A DNA stretch of 33,152 nt from Clostridiales bacterium (GCA_012519845.1 JAAYPK010000090.1:1-33152); one strand, 5' to 3'. Shown: positions 1 through 9,327, numbered from the stretch's first letter. Numbers and translations are program-made. Notes: generated by a model from the letters alone, not told the origin.

Positions 1-120
1 TATGAAGAACTTAAAAGTGAAATTGATAGATATATATTTTATTATAACAACTACAGATATAAATGGAGTCAAAAAAAGATGACTCCTGTTCAATACAGAA
101 ATCATCTTCTTTGTGCTTAA
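1..120 (+). CDS. IS3-family transposase (OrfB, rve integrase), C-terminal fragment
   Basis: The open frame runs from the first base to a TAA at 118-120 and gives 39 residues. It contains the IS150-group C-terminal pattern of a YxFYYNNYRYKW block followed by MTPVQYR. In this family OrfB is a DDE-type integrase-like protein that cuts and joins IS ends. The catalytic residues lie upstream, outside the window, so activity cannot be judged. Bases 65-86 can form a short hairpin (GGAGTC/GACTCC) within the coding sequence. Confidence 0.85.
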   Translation, partial: YEELKSEIDRYIFYYNNYRYKWSQKKMTPVQYRNHLLCA

Positions 121-154
121 TCCTTTTTTTATAATGTCCTTGACATAGGTATCA
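1..154 (+). mobile_element. IS3-family (IS150-like) insertion sequence, 3' end only
   Basis: The window opens inside an insertion sequence. It shows the end of the transposase frame and about 34 bp of non-coding tail. The outer boundary is placed at 154 because the element would then end in ...GGTATCA, the complement of a 5' TGATACC end as expected for IS3-family termini (TG...CA). The same 120 bp occur inverted at 33033-33152 with one mismatch, which fixes this end independently. The next five bases (GATTA) are also shared by both flanks, so the element could be slightly longer, or this is chance. The target-site duplication cannot be tested because the other end of each copy is outside the window. 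Confidence 0.85.
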
Positions 155-237
155 GATTATAAGAATAGTTCTTTTTTAGTGTCTATTCTATAGGTTCCAT
201 TTTAAAACCCTATGGCAGCTCTTTTTATGTTTTAGTT

Positions 238-297
238 AAAAAGTAAGAGGTAGGAAGTAAAAGAAAGAAGATATCTTTTACTTCTTAATACTTACTT
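238..297 (-). terminator. Large hairpin terminator after the rubrerythrin/small-ORF genes
   Basis: Nested inverted repeats are present. The inner arms (254-264 and 274-284) give a perfect 11-bp stem with a 9-nt loop. The outer arms 241-247 (AAGTAAG) and 291-297 (CTTACTT) pair over 7 bp. Read on the minus strand the structure is followed by a run of five T (242-238). It lies 30 bp past the stop of the 110-aa gene, where a rho-independent terminator for the leftmost minus-strand operon would be expected. The rest of the gap (155-326) holds an IS-end-like sequence and no gene. Confidence 0.65.
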
Positions 298-326
298 GAA
301 TCCTATAGCTTAACAGCGCAAAAATG

Positions 327-659
327 TTATTCATTATGATAATCAAGTTCATTATGGATTTCTGTTAATATACTTTCTTTTGCAGTATTTGCTATAATTA
401 CATCATTTTTTATTGTACAGTATTTTATATATGAACTTTCACATTTCTTAATAGCTTTTAATAAATCATCAATAATATCTCCGATACTATCTATTCTTTC
501 AATGGCATTCTTTAATTCTCCCTTTCTAGTTGCAGAAGTGCTATTAAGTTCCGCTGTACTACTTATTAAAAGTCTATATATTTCAATATAATTTCTAAGT
601 AATGAACTTAAATTATTAATATCATCATAATGACTATTAATCACATTACTATAACCCAT
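327..659 (-). CDS. Hypothetical helical protein (110 aa)
   Basis: I do not recognise this protein. It is predicted to be soluble and mostly helical. Heptad-like stretches run through residues about 12-75 (NNLSSLLRNYIEIYRLL and later IDSIGDIIDDLLKAI). There is no signal peptide or membrane segment. Two cysteines lie close together in the second half (CESSYIKYC). It starts eight bases past the stop of the acidic small gene upstream, with TTAGGAG just before its ATG, so the two are probably co-transcribed and translationally linked. Position behind rubrerythrin and the spoVR module suggests a stress or sporulation context, but that is inference only. Confidence 0.6.
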   Translation of the reverse strand: MGYSNVINSHYDDINNLSSLLRNYIEIYRLLISSTAELNSTSATRKGELKNAIERIDSIGDIIDDLLKAIKKCESSYIKYCTIKNDVIIANTAKESILTEIHNELDYHNE

Positions 660-667
660 GTTTTCTC

Positions 668-889
668 CTAATCTTTAATTGTTTCTTCATCTACATCCAA
701 TTTTTCTTCTGTATATTCATTATCTTCACTAATTTCTTCTTTATATGTTATCTCATCAGCATATTCTTCATCTACTTCTTTTTCTACTCTAAAAGAATAT
801 TCAAGTGATCTTAGATCTTTGTTTACTAAATCTAAGTCATCTACAGCAATTACATCAACATAGTACTCACTAGGATAATTAAAAAACAT
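668..889 (-). CDS. Hypothetical small acidic protein (73 aa)
   Basis: Unrecognised. A longer frame opens with GTG at 898, but the ATG at 889 has an AGGGG ribosome site eight bases upstream and is the better start. The product is very acidic: 26 of 73 residues are Asp or Glu, concentrated in the C-terminal half (VDEEYADE, EEISEDNEYTEE). The N-terminus is aromatic (MFFNYPSEYY). No signal peptide, membrane segment or cysteine is seen. It lies directly behind the rubrerythrin stop and ahead of the 110-aa helical protein. Acidic proteins of this type may bind metals or basic partners, but nothing here shows which. Confidence 0.6.
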   Translation of the reverse strand: MFFNYPSEYYVDVIAVDDLDLVNKDLRSLEYSFRVEKEVDEEYADEITYKEEISEDNEYTEEKLDVDEETIKD

Positions 890-900
890 ATTCCCCACCC

Positions 901-1443
901 CTACAATTTTTTTACATTACAATATGGTTTGAAATATTCCCTTGGATACTTACACAACGGGCACTTATCAGGTACTTCACTGCCTTCATAAATATATCCA
1001 CAATTCATACATTGCCACAATGTAACTTCTGAAGATTTGAACATTTTATTATTCCTAATTTTCTCCTCTAAATATTTGAATCTTTTCCCATGTTCTTCCT
1101 CTACCTCTCTAAGTTCTTTATAAAAATCTGCAATTTCAGGAAAACCCTCTTCCTTTGCTATCTCCTCAAACTCTTTATATAATTTCATATTTTCTTCTTC
1201 TTCTCCTAAAGCTGCATCCAATAAATTATCTTCAGTGTTTCCTATTTTATTTAAAAATCTACTATAGGCCTCTCTTGCATGGGCTTTTTCATTTTCTGAA
1301 GTTTCATCAAATATATCTGCAACCCATCTATATCCTTCACATCTTGCTTTTTCTGCATATAACGAATATTTTGTTCTTGCTCTAGATTCTCCTGAAAAAG
1401 TCATATATAGATTTTTTTCTGTCTTACTACCTTTTAGTTTCAT
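901..1443 (-). CDS. rbr: Rubrerythrin
   Basis: Non-haem iron peroxidase of anaerobes that reduces hydrogen peroxide in the cytoplasm. The N-terminal ferritin-like four-helix domain (about residues 1-135) carries the di-iron ligand pattern: Glu19, the ExxH at 52-55, the Glu cluster at 81-84 and ExxH at 115-118. A C-terminal rubredoxin domain follows with CMNC at 145-148 and CPLC at 161-164. Length (180 aa) and domain order are those of classical rubrerythrin, not the reversed type with rubredoxin first. The start has AGGAG seven bases upstream. It lies 49 bp behind spoVR and just ahead of two small unknown genes, with no terminator in between. Confidence 0.95.
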   Translation of the reverse strand: MKLKGSKTEKNLYMTFSGESRARTKYSLYAEKARCEGYRWVADIFDETSENEKAHAREAYSRFLNKIGNTEDNLLDAALGEEEENMKLYKEFEEIAKEEGFPEIADFYKELREVEEEHGKRFKYLEEKIRNNKMFKSSEVTLWQCMNCGYIYEGSEVPDKCPLCKYPREYFKPYCNVKKL

Positions 1444-1492
1444 ATCAGTACTCCTAAGTATTTATTCCTAATTAATAAATTATTCATCAATA

Positions 1493-2878
1493 CTAACTTC
1501 TGTTACAATCTGTAATTGTAATCTTACTATCTTCCTGACAATTAATCATAAACTCTGTACCATCTTTCGTTTTAGTTAATAAACTTACTTCATGGCGCCA
1601 TAGATCCTTCATATATTTCAAAGTTTCCTTTGCATAAATTAAATCCAATTCCCTTCCATCAAAAACATGCTCTAAAGTTAGCTTGTTGTTTTTTTCATTA
1701 AAATCTATAACTCTTATATAAGGAATACTTCCTATTCCACAAGTTGTAGCCAGGTTATCTCTAATCTCTTTCCAACCAATTTCATCAGAAACCTCTTCAA
1801 CTACATAATCATAATTTTTTCTTCCAAATTGAAATAAATTTAATTCTTCACATAATTCTTTTGTTAAATATCTTCTTATGAAAGAAGAATCTCTTTCTAA
1901 TTCCCTCACCTCAAAAATTTTATTCTTGCCATATTTTTTTTCTAAATCCATAAATATTTGGAATCCAATATAGTATGGATTTAATCCTCCTATAACAGGT
2001 GCAACAACATCATTATGTCTTTTTATAAATTCAATATACAGTCCATTATCTAAATTTAATTCCTTTAAAATTGTGTAATGCCAATAACTTGCCCACCCTT
2101 CATTCATTATTTTAGTTTCAATTTGAGGCATAAAATATTCTGTTTCTCTCTTTACAATTCTCAAAATGTTTTTTTCCCATTCCTCAAGACCACTATAGTT
2201 AATAATAAATTCTATAACATCATCATAAGGTTCTAGTGGTATCTTACTTAAATCGGGAGAGACTATACAGTTACCCATATCTAATATACTTCTATTTTCT
2301 ATTTTTCTTTCATAATCCTCCATAAGTGATTTTTTAATTTCTTCCTGTGTTTTTTCCTTTCTTCCAGGAACCCTTGATATATTATATCTTACAGCATGGG
2401 CTGCATTTAAAATTCTTTCAACTGCTTCATATCCAATAGCAGGAGAATTAATATATTCTCTTATAATACTTCCATCTATCTTGAACATTTCTAAAGCATA
2501 ATTTGCTCTAGTACCTTCTTTAAATAATCTATTATTTTTAAAAAAATCATTATGCCCATATACATGTGCCATTGTTAATATTTGAAGTAATAATGTATTT
2601 TCCCTCATTAAATATGCTAAGCAAGGATTTGAATTAATAACCATTTCATAAGGAAGCCCTGTTAAATTATGAGAATACAGAGTTTTGCTTTTTTCATAAG
2701 ATTTACCAAAACTCCAATGGGGGTATCTTGAAGGAATTCCTACATAGGCCTCATATCCAATCATTTCATCAAAATCTATTATTTCAAATTCCTGAGGGTA
2801 ATAATCTAATCCAAGTTCTGAAGCCTTATCTTCAATAATTTTATCCCATTTTTCTAAATCCTTTAGATTATATTCCAT
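1493..2878 (-). CDS. spoVR: SpoVR family protein
   Basis: Matches the SpoVR/YcgB family over its length (461 aa). Typical blocks are visible: the early YPQEFEIIDFDEMI region, IPSRYPHWSFGK, YEMVINSNPCLAYLM, and the AHVYGHNDFFKNN motif, with a C-terminal domain from about residue 380. In Bacillus, SpoVR affects spore cortex formation. In enterobacteria the homologue YcgB is co-regulated with the YeaG kinase. The molecular function is not established. The gene begins one base past the yhbH stop with AAGGAGG at ideal spacing, so it is the third gene of a prkA-yhbH-spoVR operon. Confidence 0.93.
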   Translation of the reverse strand: MEYNLKDLEKWDKIIEDKASELGLDYYPQEFEIIDFDEMIGYEAYVGIPSRYPHWSFGKSYEKSKTLYSHNLTGLPYEMVINSNPCLAYLMRENTLLLQILTMAHVYGHNDFFKNNRLFKEGTRANYALEMFKIDGSIIREYINSPAIGYEAVERILNAAHAVRYNISRVPGRKEKTQEEIKKSLMEDYERKIENRSILDMGNCIVSPDLSKIPLEPYDDVIEFIINYSGLEEWEKNILRIVKRETEYFMPQIETKIMNEGWASYWHYTILKELNLDNGLYIEFIKRHNDVVAPVIGGLNPYYIGFQIFMDLEKKYGKNKIFEVRELERDSSFIRRYLTKELCEELNLFQFGRKNYDYVVEEVSDEIGWKEIRDNLATTCGIGSIPYIRVIDFNEKNNKLTLEHVFDGRELDLIYAKETLKYMKDLWRHEVSLLTKTKDGTEFMINCQEDSKITITDCNRS

Positions 2879-2879
2879 A

Positions 2880-4055
2880 TCACTCCTCCTTCATTTCCTT
2901 ACTTAACATTTCTTTTAATCCTTCCCATAAATCTTTCTTTTCTTTAACTAATACAGGAACGAAATTTTTATTTTTTATTTCTTTATTAAATCTATAATAC
3001 ATTGTAGTTGAATAAGTGGATGGTAATAATTCTGCATATCCAAACATGTTACTTAACTCACATAGTTTTCTTACAGCTTCTATAGCTTTTTCATTATCCT
3101 CTGCCCAGTTGTCGCCATCTGAAGCATATAAAGGATAAATATTCCACATTTCTGCCGGATAACTTTCTTTTATTATTTCTAAAGCCATATTAAGGCCGCT
3201 AGATATATATGTTCCCCCTGATTCTGCTTTGTGAAAAAATTCATATTCATCTACTCTTTTAGCAATAGTCGTATGTGAAATAAACTCAAATGCAATATTA
3301 TTATATTTTCGCCTTAAAAACTTTGATATTACAAAGAAGAATGATCTTGCTAAATATTTTTTGGTATTGTCCATAGATCCTGAGACATCCATAATAAAAA
3401 TCATTACAGCATTACTTTCTCTTTTAGGTTTTTCAGTTACTCTATAATATCTTAAATCTTCCTCTCTAAAAGGGAATCTTTCCTCTTCTTCAATAATACC
3501 TTCTTCTTTTAATGCTCTCTTCTTTCCTTGTTTTCTAGCAAGTTTAGAAATAACTGTTTTCTTTTTTGCAAGCCTTGGATTTATACCATATCTTTGATAA
3601 CCTCTTCTTCTACTTGAACTTTCTACAATAATTTCTGAATATTTCTTTCTATCTAAGTTAGGTAGATCTAAATCTTCAATTATATAATCAAGCAATTCTT
3701 CTAAAGTGATTTCTGTTTCATAAATGTCCTGTCCTTCATTATTTCCTGCCCCATCTTTCCCATTTCCTGGTGCATATGTTTTATCTTCTCCTATTCTATC
3801 CCCTCTTTTTTCTTCACCTACACCTGTTGCTACTCCCTTTGAGTTTTTTCCATATATAAACTGATACTCTTTAATACCTCTTATAGGTATTTTGTATTTT
3901 TTATTTTTACCTTCTCCTATAATACTTTCTTCTGACAAAATATCTCCTAAATTGTCCTTTATTGATTTTTCTACTAGCTGTCTATGACGTCTCCTATCCT
4001 CTATTGACCTGTCATGATCAACTACATTATCACTATTATCCCTAAATATACCCAT
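2880..4055 (-). CDS. yhbH: YhbH/YeaH family protein (DUF444, VWA-like)
   Basis: The frame extends upstream to 4091, but the ATG at 4055 gives the family-typical N-terminus [10 protein letters not shown] followed by [21 protein letters not shown], and it follows a GGAAGGA ribosome site. The upstream ATG has none. That gives 391 aa. A glycine/charged linker follows, then a von Willebrand-A-like domain with the metal-site motif DVSGS at about residues 223-227. The protein is the conserved partner of the PrkA kinase; in Bacillus it is sporulation-linked, in E. coli YeaH accompanies YeaG. The start lies 7 bp past the prkA stop. Confidence 0.92.
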   Translation of the reverse strand: MGIFRDNSDNVVDHDRSIEDRRRHRQLVEKSIKDNLGDILSEESIIGEGKNKKYKIPIRGIKEYQFIYGKNSKGVATGVGEEKRGDRIGEDKTYAPGNGKDGAGNNEGQDIYETEITLEELLDYIIEDLDLPNLDRKKYSEIIVESSSRRRGYQRYGINPRLAKKKTVISKLARKQGKKRALKEEGIIEEEERFPFREEDLRYYRVTEKPKRESNAVMIFIMDVSGSMDNTKKYLARSFFFVISKFLRRKYNNIAFEFISHTTIAKRVDEYEFFHKAESGGTYISSGLNMALEIIKESYPAEMWNIYPLYASDGDNWAEDNEKAIEAVRKLCELSNMFGYAELLPSTYSTTMYYRFNKEIKNKNFVPVLVKEKKDLWEGLKEMLSKEMKEE

Positions 4056-4062
4056 GGTAAAA

Positions 4063-5985
4063 TCAATCCTTCCACAAATTATTTGCGGCATATTTAAGAA
4101 TCACATCACAGCAATGCATACAATATCCCTTATCCTTCATTTCTTCAACCATAGAATTATATTTTTCTGTTTGCTCCTTATCCCTAACTCTTGACTTAGT
4201 TATTATTCTAGATAAATCCTTAACAGATGCTAATAATTTCTTTTCTATAGCTTCTTTAAGAGGTTCATAAGATGTATATTCTATTGTTCCACCATTTCTA
4301 ACCAAATAGAACATATATGAAGTAACATCAGCTCTAAATCCTTTGCTTGAAGCTTCTGACACACCGATTTGTTCTTCTATATTCCTCATAAATTCTTCAT
4401 CTGGGTTTAATTCTTCTCCTGTTGAAATATCTTTTATTTTGCTTTTATTTACAAAAGCTTCAGCATTATCAATATAATTATTAAATAAGCTTTCTGCTTG
4501 TTCCCTGTAGGAATGAATAAATGCTTTAGTAATTTCTTTTTCTAATATTTTATTGTATTCTTTTCTTATAGTATCTTGGACATAGCCTAAATATTTTTTC
4601 TTATCCTCTGCTCCTATATCCATTTCTTTTATTGATTTTATAATACTTTCCATAATACTTAACGGGTTTATACAATTATATTCTGAATTTGAAAGAGCAT
4701 TGTCTATTGCCTTAATAATAAATCTTGTTGATATACCTTTCATACCTTCATAAGTTCCTGCTTCTTCTCTTAGCTCAGATATATCTATTCTTTTTGTAGT
4801 TCCTTTTTCAACTATCTCTTCCCCATTATAGATTTTTAATTTAGTCATTGGGTCAACTTTAACTGATGGAATCATTCTTGAAAGAATTGCAAACATTGCA
4901 GCAACTTCAATTGTATGAGGTGCAATATGAGCACTAAAATTACTCTTTCTTAATATTTTTTCATAAATTTTCTTCTCTTCATCTAATTCTAAACAATATG
5001 GAACTTCAATTTTTACTATTCTATCTAATATTGCTTCATTTGTATGATCTGATTTAAATTTATTCCATTCCGCTTCATTAGAATGAGCTACTATAACACC
5101 ATCAAAATAAATCATAGATCCTTTTCCTGGTGAAGGAACCGATTTTTCCTGAGTAGCTGTAATAATTGTATGAAGGTATTCTACGTCATTTTTAAATACC
5201 TCAATAAACTCTACAAGTCCTCTATTGCCAACATTAAATGCTCCGTTTAATGAAAATATTCTCGGATCATCTTCTGAATATAAATCCATTTTAGAAATAT
5301 CTATTGAACCTGTTAATATTGATGTGTCTTGATTATTAGGGTCAACAGGCGGAACTACTCCTACTCCTTTTCTTGATCTAATAGAAAAGCCTTTTCTAAC
5401 AACTTTAAAATCTTCATATACGCCTTTTAATTCATGTTTTAATCTATATCTACATATAGGACATAAATCACCTTCTATTTGAACTCCAAGTTGTTTTTCA
5501 AATTGTGGTCTTAAATGCTTAGGTATTAAATGTAATGGTTCCTCATGCATAGGACATCCTTCTAAAGCATATATAGGTTGGCAATTTTCTAAAGCTTTCT
5601 TTAAGCTTTCAACTAAAGATGATTTTCCAGCTCCAACCGGTCCAACAAGATATAAAACTTGCCTTGATTCTTCTCCCTTCATAGCTGCAGAATTGAAATA
5701 ATTAACTAACTTCATTAATATTTTATCTATTCCGTAAAAATCATCCTTAAAGAAACCGTATTTCCTAATTGTCTGATTCCCATAAATCTTTTTTACTCTT
5801 GGATTTTCCTCTGCTTTTAGTATTTCAACACCTTTATCAATAATACTTTTATAAATTCTTTTATGGGCTAGTTCAGTTATTTCTGGATTTTCCTTTACAA
5901 TAGATAAATAATCCAAAAAGCTCCCATGAAATTTTTCCTTATTCCTATTTTCTCTATCATTTTGAATAAATTCTTTAAAGTCCAT
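4063..5985 (-). CDS. prkA: PrkA serine protein kinase (AAA+)
   Basis: PrkA/YeaG family protein with an N-terminal AAA+ module and a C-terminal kinase-like region. The Walker A motif GPVGAGKS lies at about residues 115-122 from the chosen start. The family's [10 protein letters not shown] block and a [11 protein letters not shown] cysteine pair follow. Length (640 aa) matches the family. The open frame reaches GTG at 5991, but ATG 5985 has AGGGAGG seven bases upstream and is preferred. In Bacillus PrkA is a sporulation-associated kinase or protease; in E. coli YeaG responds to starvation. It is the first gene of the prkA-yhbH-spoVR set and is isolated from the bacteriocin cassette by a terminator. 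Confidence 0.95.
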   Translation of the reverse strand: MDFKEFIQNDRENRNKEKFHGSFLDYLSIVKENPEITELAHKRIYKSIIDKGVEILKAEENPRVKKIYGNQTIRKYGFFKDDFYGIDKILMKLVNYFNSAAMKGEESRQVLYLVGPVGAGKSSLVESLKKALENCQPIYALEGCPMHEEPLHLIPKHLRPQFEKQLGVQIEGDLCPICRYRLKHELKGVYEDFKVVRKGFSIRSRKGVGVVPPVDPNNQDTSILTGSIDISKMDLYSEDDPRIFSLNGAFNVGNRGLVEFIEVFKNDVEYLHTIITATQEKSVPSPGKGSMIYFDGVIVAHSNEAEWNKFKSDHTNEAILDRIVKIEVPYCLELDEEKKIYEKILRKSNFSAHIAPHTIEVAAMFAILSRMIPSVKVDPMTKLKIYNGEEIVEKGTTKRIDISELREEAGTYEGMKGISTRFIIKAIDNALSNSEYNCINPLSIMESIIKSIKEMDIGAEDKKKYLGYVQDTIRKEYNKILEKEITKAFIHSYREQAESLFNNYIDNAEAFVNKSKIKDISTGEELNPDEEFMRNIEEQIGVSEASSKGFRADVTSYMFYLVRNGGTIEYTSYEPLKEAIEKKLLASVKDLSRIITKSRVRDKEQTEKYNSMVEEMKDKGYCMHCCDVILKYAANNLWKD

Positions 5986-6044
5986 AAACACTCCCTCCCT
6001 TTAATAAAATATATTCATATACTGTTGCCCTCTATGACTTAAAT

Positions 6045-6082
6045 AAAAAGGAATTATTTGAATAAATAATTCAAATAATTCC
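6045..6082 (-). terminator. Rho-independent terminator of the bacteriocin cassette
   Basis: A perfect 13-bp inverted repeat (6050-6062 with 6070-6082, arms GGAATTATTTGAA/TTCAAATAATTCC) has a 7-nt loop. On the minus strand it is followed by five T (6049-6045). It sits 50 bp past the stop of the ABC ATPase gene and upstream of prkA. It therefore separates the cassette from the kinase operon. Confidence 0.85.
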
Positions 6083-6131
6083 TAAAGAAACTATCACTGA
6101 TATATTAATACTTTATTATGACATGATTAAT

Positions 6132-6761
6132 CTACAAATTAACTATTCTATTGCAATACTTACATGCTCTTTTATCATGGGTAACAATTACAATAGTTTT
6201 TCCTTTTTCATTTAATTTTTTTAAAAATTCAATAATTTTATTAGCATTGTCCTCATCTAATGATCCTGTTGGCTCATCAGCTAAAATTATTTTACTAGGC
6301 TTTAAAAATAACCTTGCAATTGCTACTCTTTGTTGTTCTCCACCACTTAATTCATATATTTTGTTCTTCTCAAATCCTTCTAATCCTACAAAAGTAAGTG
6401 CTCTTTTTATTTCCTCTTTTTTTTGTTTTTTTGATAAACCTGTATACTTTAAAGCTATTACTAAATTATTCATAACAGTTTCATTATCAATTAATGCGAA
6501 ATTCTGAAAAAGATATCCTATTATATTTCTTAAAACTATTCTAGACTTAGCACTATTAGGTTTAACATTCTTCATTCCATCAATTATTATTTCTCCAGCA
6601 TCACAAGATTCTAAAGAACCTATTATATTTAATAAAGTACTTTTTCCCTTTCCACTTGAACCCATTATGCCTACAAATTCACCTTGTTCTATCTTTAAGG
6701 AAAAATTTTCTAATACTTTTTTATTACCAAAACTCTTGGTAATATTATTTATATATATCAT
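6132..6761 (-). CDS. ABC transporter ATP-binding protein of lactococcin-972-type cassette
   Basis: ATPase of an FtsX-type ABC system. From the chosen start it shows Walker A GSSGKGKS (about 34-41), Q-loop YLFQNFAL, signature LSGGEQQRVAIAR, Walker B IILADEPTGSLD and the H-loop VTHD. At 209 aa it is a stand-alone MacB/LolD-like subunit. The frame opens at 6782, but ATG 6761 has AAGGGG seven bases upstream and begins one base past the stop of the membrane protein, so the two are translationally coupled. Together with the DUF1430 protein and the small secreted protein upstream it forms the arrangement found at lactococcin 972 loci, where the transporter is thought to give immunity or export. Confidence 0.9.
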   Translation of the reverse strand: MIYINNITKSFGNKKVLENFSLKIEQGEFVGIMGSSGKGKSTLLNIIGSLESCDAGEIIIDGMKNVKPNSAKSRIVLRNIIGYLFQNFALIDNETVMNNLVIALKYTGLSKKQKKEEIKRALTFVGLEGFEKNKIYELSGGEQQRVAIARLFLKPSKIILADEPTGSLDEDNANKIIEFLKKLNEKGKTIVIVTHDKRACKYCNRIVNL

Positions 6762-6762
6762 A

Positions 6763-8898
6763 TTAACACCCCTTAATAACATTAATAATTTTTCTTTTTT
6801 CCATTATTTTTAAGATAGTTATCCAAAAAATCATTTCTATTATTAACATAAAAAGAGAAATCATCATAATGCTTAGAAAATTATCCTTAACAATTGTAAT
6901 TGCTAGAATACTACTTAATATCCCACAAATAATATTTATTAAAATACTTAATTTATATTTCATAAAAAAGGAATATCCGTGAATATTTTTTATAAATATA
7001 TCTCGTTTATATTGCTCTACATAATTGTATATATTTTGAGTTATGATTAATAACACTCCAATTAATACTAATAATATACCTAATGAATTATACTTCACTA
7101 TTTCTTTTACAGAATCAACTTCTGATGCTATTTGCTCGTCAGCTGAAGAAATAGTATATTCATAATTTCCTCCAATTACTTCATTTAAAAGATTCTTAAG
7201 GTCATAGGAATCATCTTTTAAAATTTTAAAAGGAGCTCCAGTAAAATTCATAACATATTGGTATGCTTTACCCATGAGATTTGCTTCTGTCATAACCATA
7301 TAAATAGAATTATTAACCATATTATTTTCCTTAGGATTAACTTCAATATTGTAAGAAAAAAGCTCTTGATTATCTTTAATCCAGATTATCTTCATATCAT
7401 CAATATTTATTTTTTTACCATCCTTATTACTTGATAATATCATTAAATAATGCTCAATAACTTCTTTTTCTTTGTTTTTGTAAAATTCAGGTAATAATAA
7501 TATGTTTTTCTTTTCATTTTCAGAAATAATTATTCTATTTCCATATTCATCTTTTATTTCATTCATTAATAAGTAGTTGACATTTACAATAGCAAAATTA
7601 ATTTTATATTCTTCTCCAACTTCTACTGAATTAAATTGTCTAAATGCCTCCGTATAATTATTAAATTCCGCTAATATAGCTCCCCTTTTATTTGAATCCA
7701 TATATAATGATTTTAGCTTTTCATCCATTTCATCACTAAAATAAATATTTCCCTCTATATTACATCCTGAAATACATTCATATTTCCTTACTTCTTCCCA
7801 TTTTTCAAAAGAACTATTATATACATTTTTTATTCTTATAAAATTTGTAATTATATTTAATGACATTACAATTATAATTGATGTTAGTACACACTTAATT
7901 ATTGTATTAACAACTATTATTTCCTTTGTATTTTTCTTATTTTTTATCATATCTGAAACTTTAATTGAAAGAATATATCCGTAAGGCAGTGAAGATAAAA
8001 ATAAAATTAATATTAATTGCTTAGCATAATGAATAATTAAATTATATAAAAAAGTGAACATATATGTATTTATTTCTTTAAATAAATACATACTCATACA
8101 TATTGTTACTATTGAAATACTAATAACCTGAGTAATAAAGATATTTCTTATTGTAAATAGCCAAATATCTTTATTAGAATATCCTAATAATTTTTCAATT
8201 CCAACTTTTTTATAATTTCTTAATGAATCGTATACAACAAGCAGTAATAAAATAAAATATAAGGAATAAAGTATATACTTAGCATTTTTATCATTATTAG
8301 TGAAATTTACATCACTTTTTTCAAAAAGTTCTATACCTTCTTTAATATTGATTTCTGCTTCTAATTCATTAATGAATTCCTGTATATTATCATTAGGTAA
8401 TTGAACTGTGACATAACCACTTAATGTTAAAGTATTATCTTTACACATATCCCATAAAGTTCTTATCTCAAAATTATGATCTCCAGCAAATTCATTAAGT
8501 TTTCCAATTTGATTGTTATTTCCAGTATTAGCTGTAGATAAAAAATATTCTTTTTCATTTTTGAAGTCATCTATATTTAATTGCCTACCATTATTTATGG
8601 AGTAATTATTAAAATAAGACTCTTCATTTAAATATACATATTTAATTATTTTTTTATCAAAACTTCTTATTAATATTATGTTTCCTTTATATTTGTCTAC
8701 AACTTCAGTTAATTTGTTATATAGAAGCTGCTTGTCCATACTATTTACTGTGCTTGGCAACAATATTTCATAACTATTATCTAAATTCCTTTCAATATTG
8801 TAAACTTTATCATATTCAGTCATATTCTTATCATTAAAAAAACTAAAATATGAAAAGCCATAAATTATTATAAACAGCCCTATTAATATTTTTTTCAT
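6763..8898 (-). CDS. Bacteriocin-associated integral membrane protein (DUF1430-like)
   Basis: A 711-aa permease with MacB/FtsX-like topology. It has one N-terminal membrane segment (ILIGLFIIIYGFSYFSFF), an extracellular domain of about 190 residues, and a group of membrane segments around residues 205-355. A second large extracellular domain follows, then three C-terminal segments (from about residue 620). This layout, the size and its place between a lactococcin-972-like precursor and an ABC ATPase fit the bacteriocin-associated membrane protein family. The open frame reaches TTG at 8910, but ATG 8898 (GAGGGA four bases upstream) gives the typical MKK start. The substrate is not shown by sequence. 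It probably protects the producer or exports the peptide. Confidence 0.8.
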   Translation of the reverse strand: MKKILIGLFIIIYGFSYFSFFNDKNMTEYDKVYNIERNLDNSYEILLPSTVNSMDKQLLYNKLTEVVDKYKGNIILIRSFDKKIIKYVYLNEESYFNNYSINNGRQLNIDDFKNEKEYFLSTANTGNNNQIGKLNEFAGDHNFEIRTLWDMCKDNTLTLSGYVTVQLPNDNIQEFINELEAEINIKEGIELFEKSDVNFTNNDKNAKYILYSLYFILLLLVVYDSLRNYKKVGIEKLLGYSNKDIWLFTIRNIFITQVISISIVTICMSMYLFKEINTYMFTFLYNLIIHYAKQLILILFLSSLPYGYILSIKVSDMIKNKKNTKEIIVVNTIIKCVLTSIIIVMSLNIITNFIRIKNVYNSSFEKWEEVRKYECISGCNIEGNIYFSDEMDEKLKSLYMDSNKRGAILAEFNNYTEAFRQFNSVEVGEEYKINFAIVNVNYLLMNEIKDEYGNRIIISENEKKNILLLPEFYKNKEKEVIEHYLMILSSNKDGKKINIDDMKIIWIKDNQELFSYNIEVNPKENNMVNNSIYMVMTEANLMGKAYQYVMNFTGAPFKILKDDSYDLKNLLNEVIGGNYEYTISSADEQIASEVDSVKEIVKYNSLGILLVLIGVLLIITQNIYNYVEQYKRDIFIKNIHGYSFFMKYKLSILINIICGILSSILAITIVKDNFLSIMMISLFMLIIEMIFWITILKIMEKRKIINVIKGC

Positions 8899-8924
8899 AT
8901 ATTCCCTCAATCTATTATTATTTT

Positions 8925-8957
8925 AGATAGGAAGATAACATACATTACTTCCTATCT
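8925..8957 (-). other. Intercistronic hairpin between bacteriocin gene and transporter genes
   Basis: The arms AGATAGGAAG (8925-8934) and CTTCCTATCT (8948-8957) pair perfectly over 10 bp around a 13-nt loop. On the minus strand the stem is followed by AAAATAATA rather than a T run, so it is not a standard terminator. It lies between the stop of the bacteriocin gene and the ribosome site of the membrane protein. It may partly block read-through or protect the upstream message from 3' decay, giving more precursor than transporter. Confidence 0.55.
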
Positions 8958-8974
8958 ATTTCATAAATTACTTT

Positions 8975-9274
8975 TTAATTATAACCATAGTTATATGTCC
9001 AATTTGTTGTTTTGTATAAAGACGGTGAATTTGAACAGGCAGTACCTGCACCGTAAACTTTTGCATAATTGCCTAACTTTCCACCTAATTTTGCTTGTGC
9101 CCAGTGTGTAGTTGTTCCATCATACATGTAGCAATAAGACATATAGTAATTATTCCCTGGTGCTACTAAGCCTGCATTTATAGTTGATCCATGAATATTG
9201 ACAAAAGGTTTAGCAATAGTTATTGTTGTCATTAAAGTTGTAGCAATAATAATGCCTGATATGATTTTTTTCAT
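8975..9274 (-). CDS. Lactococcin-972-like bacteriocin precursor
   Basis: Small secreted protein of 99 aa. The frame opens with TTG at 9292, but AAGGAG lies six bases before the ATG at 9274, which is the clear start. A Sec-type signal peptide follows: two lysines, then a hydrophobic IISGIIIATTLM segment, with cleavage possible near TIA|KP. The mature part resembles lactococcin 972: a THWAQAK block, repeated Gly/Ala pairs, an AKVYGAGTA stretch, and an aromatic C-terminus (NWTYNYGYN) like the YYNF ending of the type member. Two cysteines remain in the mature part (residues 48 and 80 from this start), which lactococcin 972 lacks. Lactococcin 972 binds lipid II and blocks septum formation; the target here is unknown. 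Context supports the call more than the remote similarity does. Confidence 0.7.
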   Translation of the reverse strand: MKKIISGIIIATTLMTTITIAKPFVNIHGSTINAGLVAPGNNYYMSYCYMYDGTTTHWAQAKLGGKLGNYAKVYGAGTACSNSPSLYKTTNWTYNYGYN

Positions 9275-9327
9275 TTTATTCTCCTTAATCAATGGAAATC
9301 CATTTATATATTTAGTACTATTTTATA

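Noticed and set aside
65..86. Short GGAGTC/GACTCC hairpin at the IS end, considered as a regulatory element
   Set aside because: Within the transposase coding sequence, only 6 bp, and present in both IS copies simply because the copies are identical.
1155..1385. 76-aa plus-strand open frame inside rubrerythrin
   Set aside because: Antisense shadow of a clear rubrerythrin gene; Leu/Phe/Tyr-rich translation typical of reversed A/T-rich coding sequence and no ribosome site.
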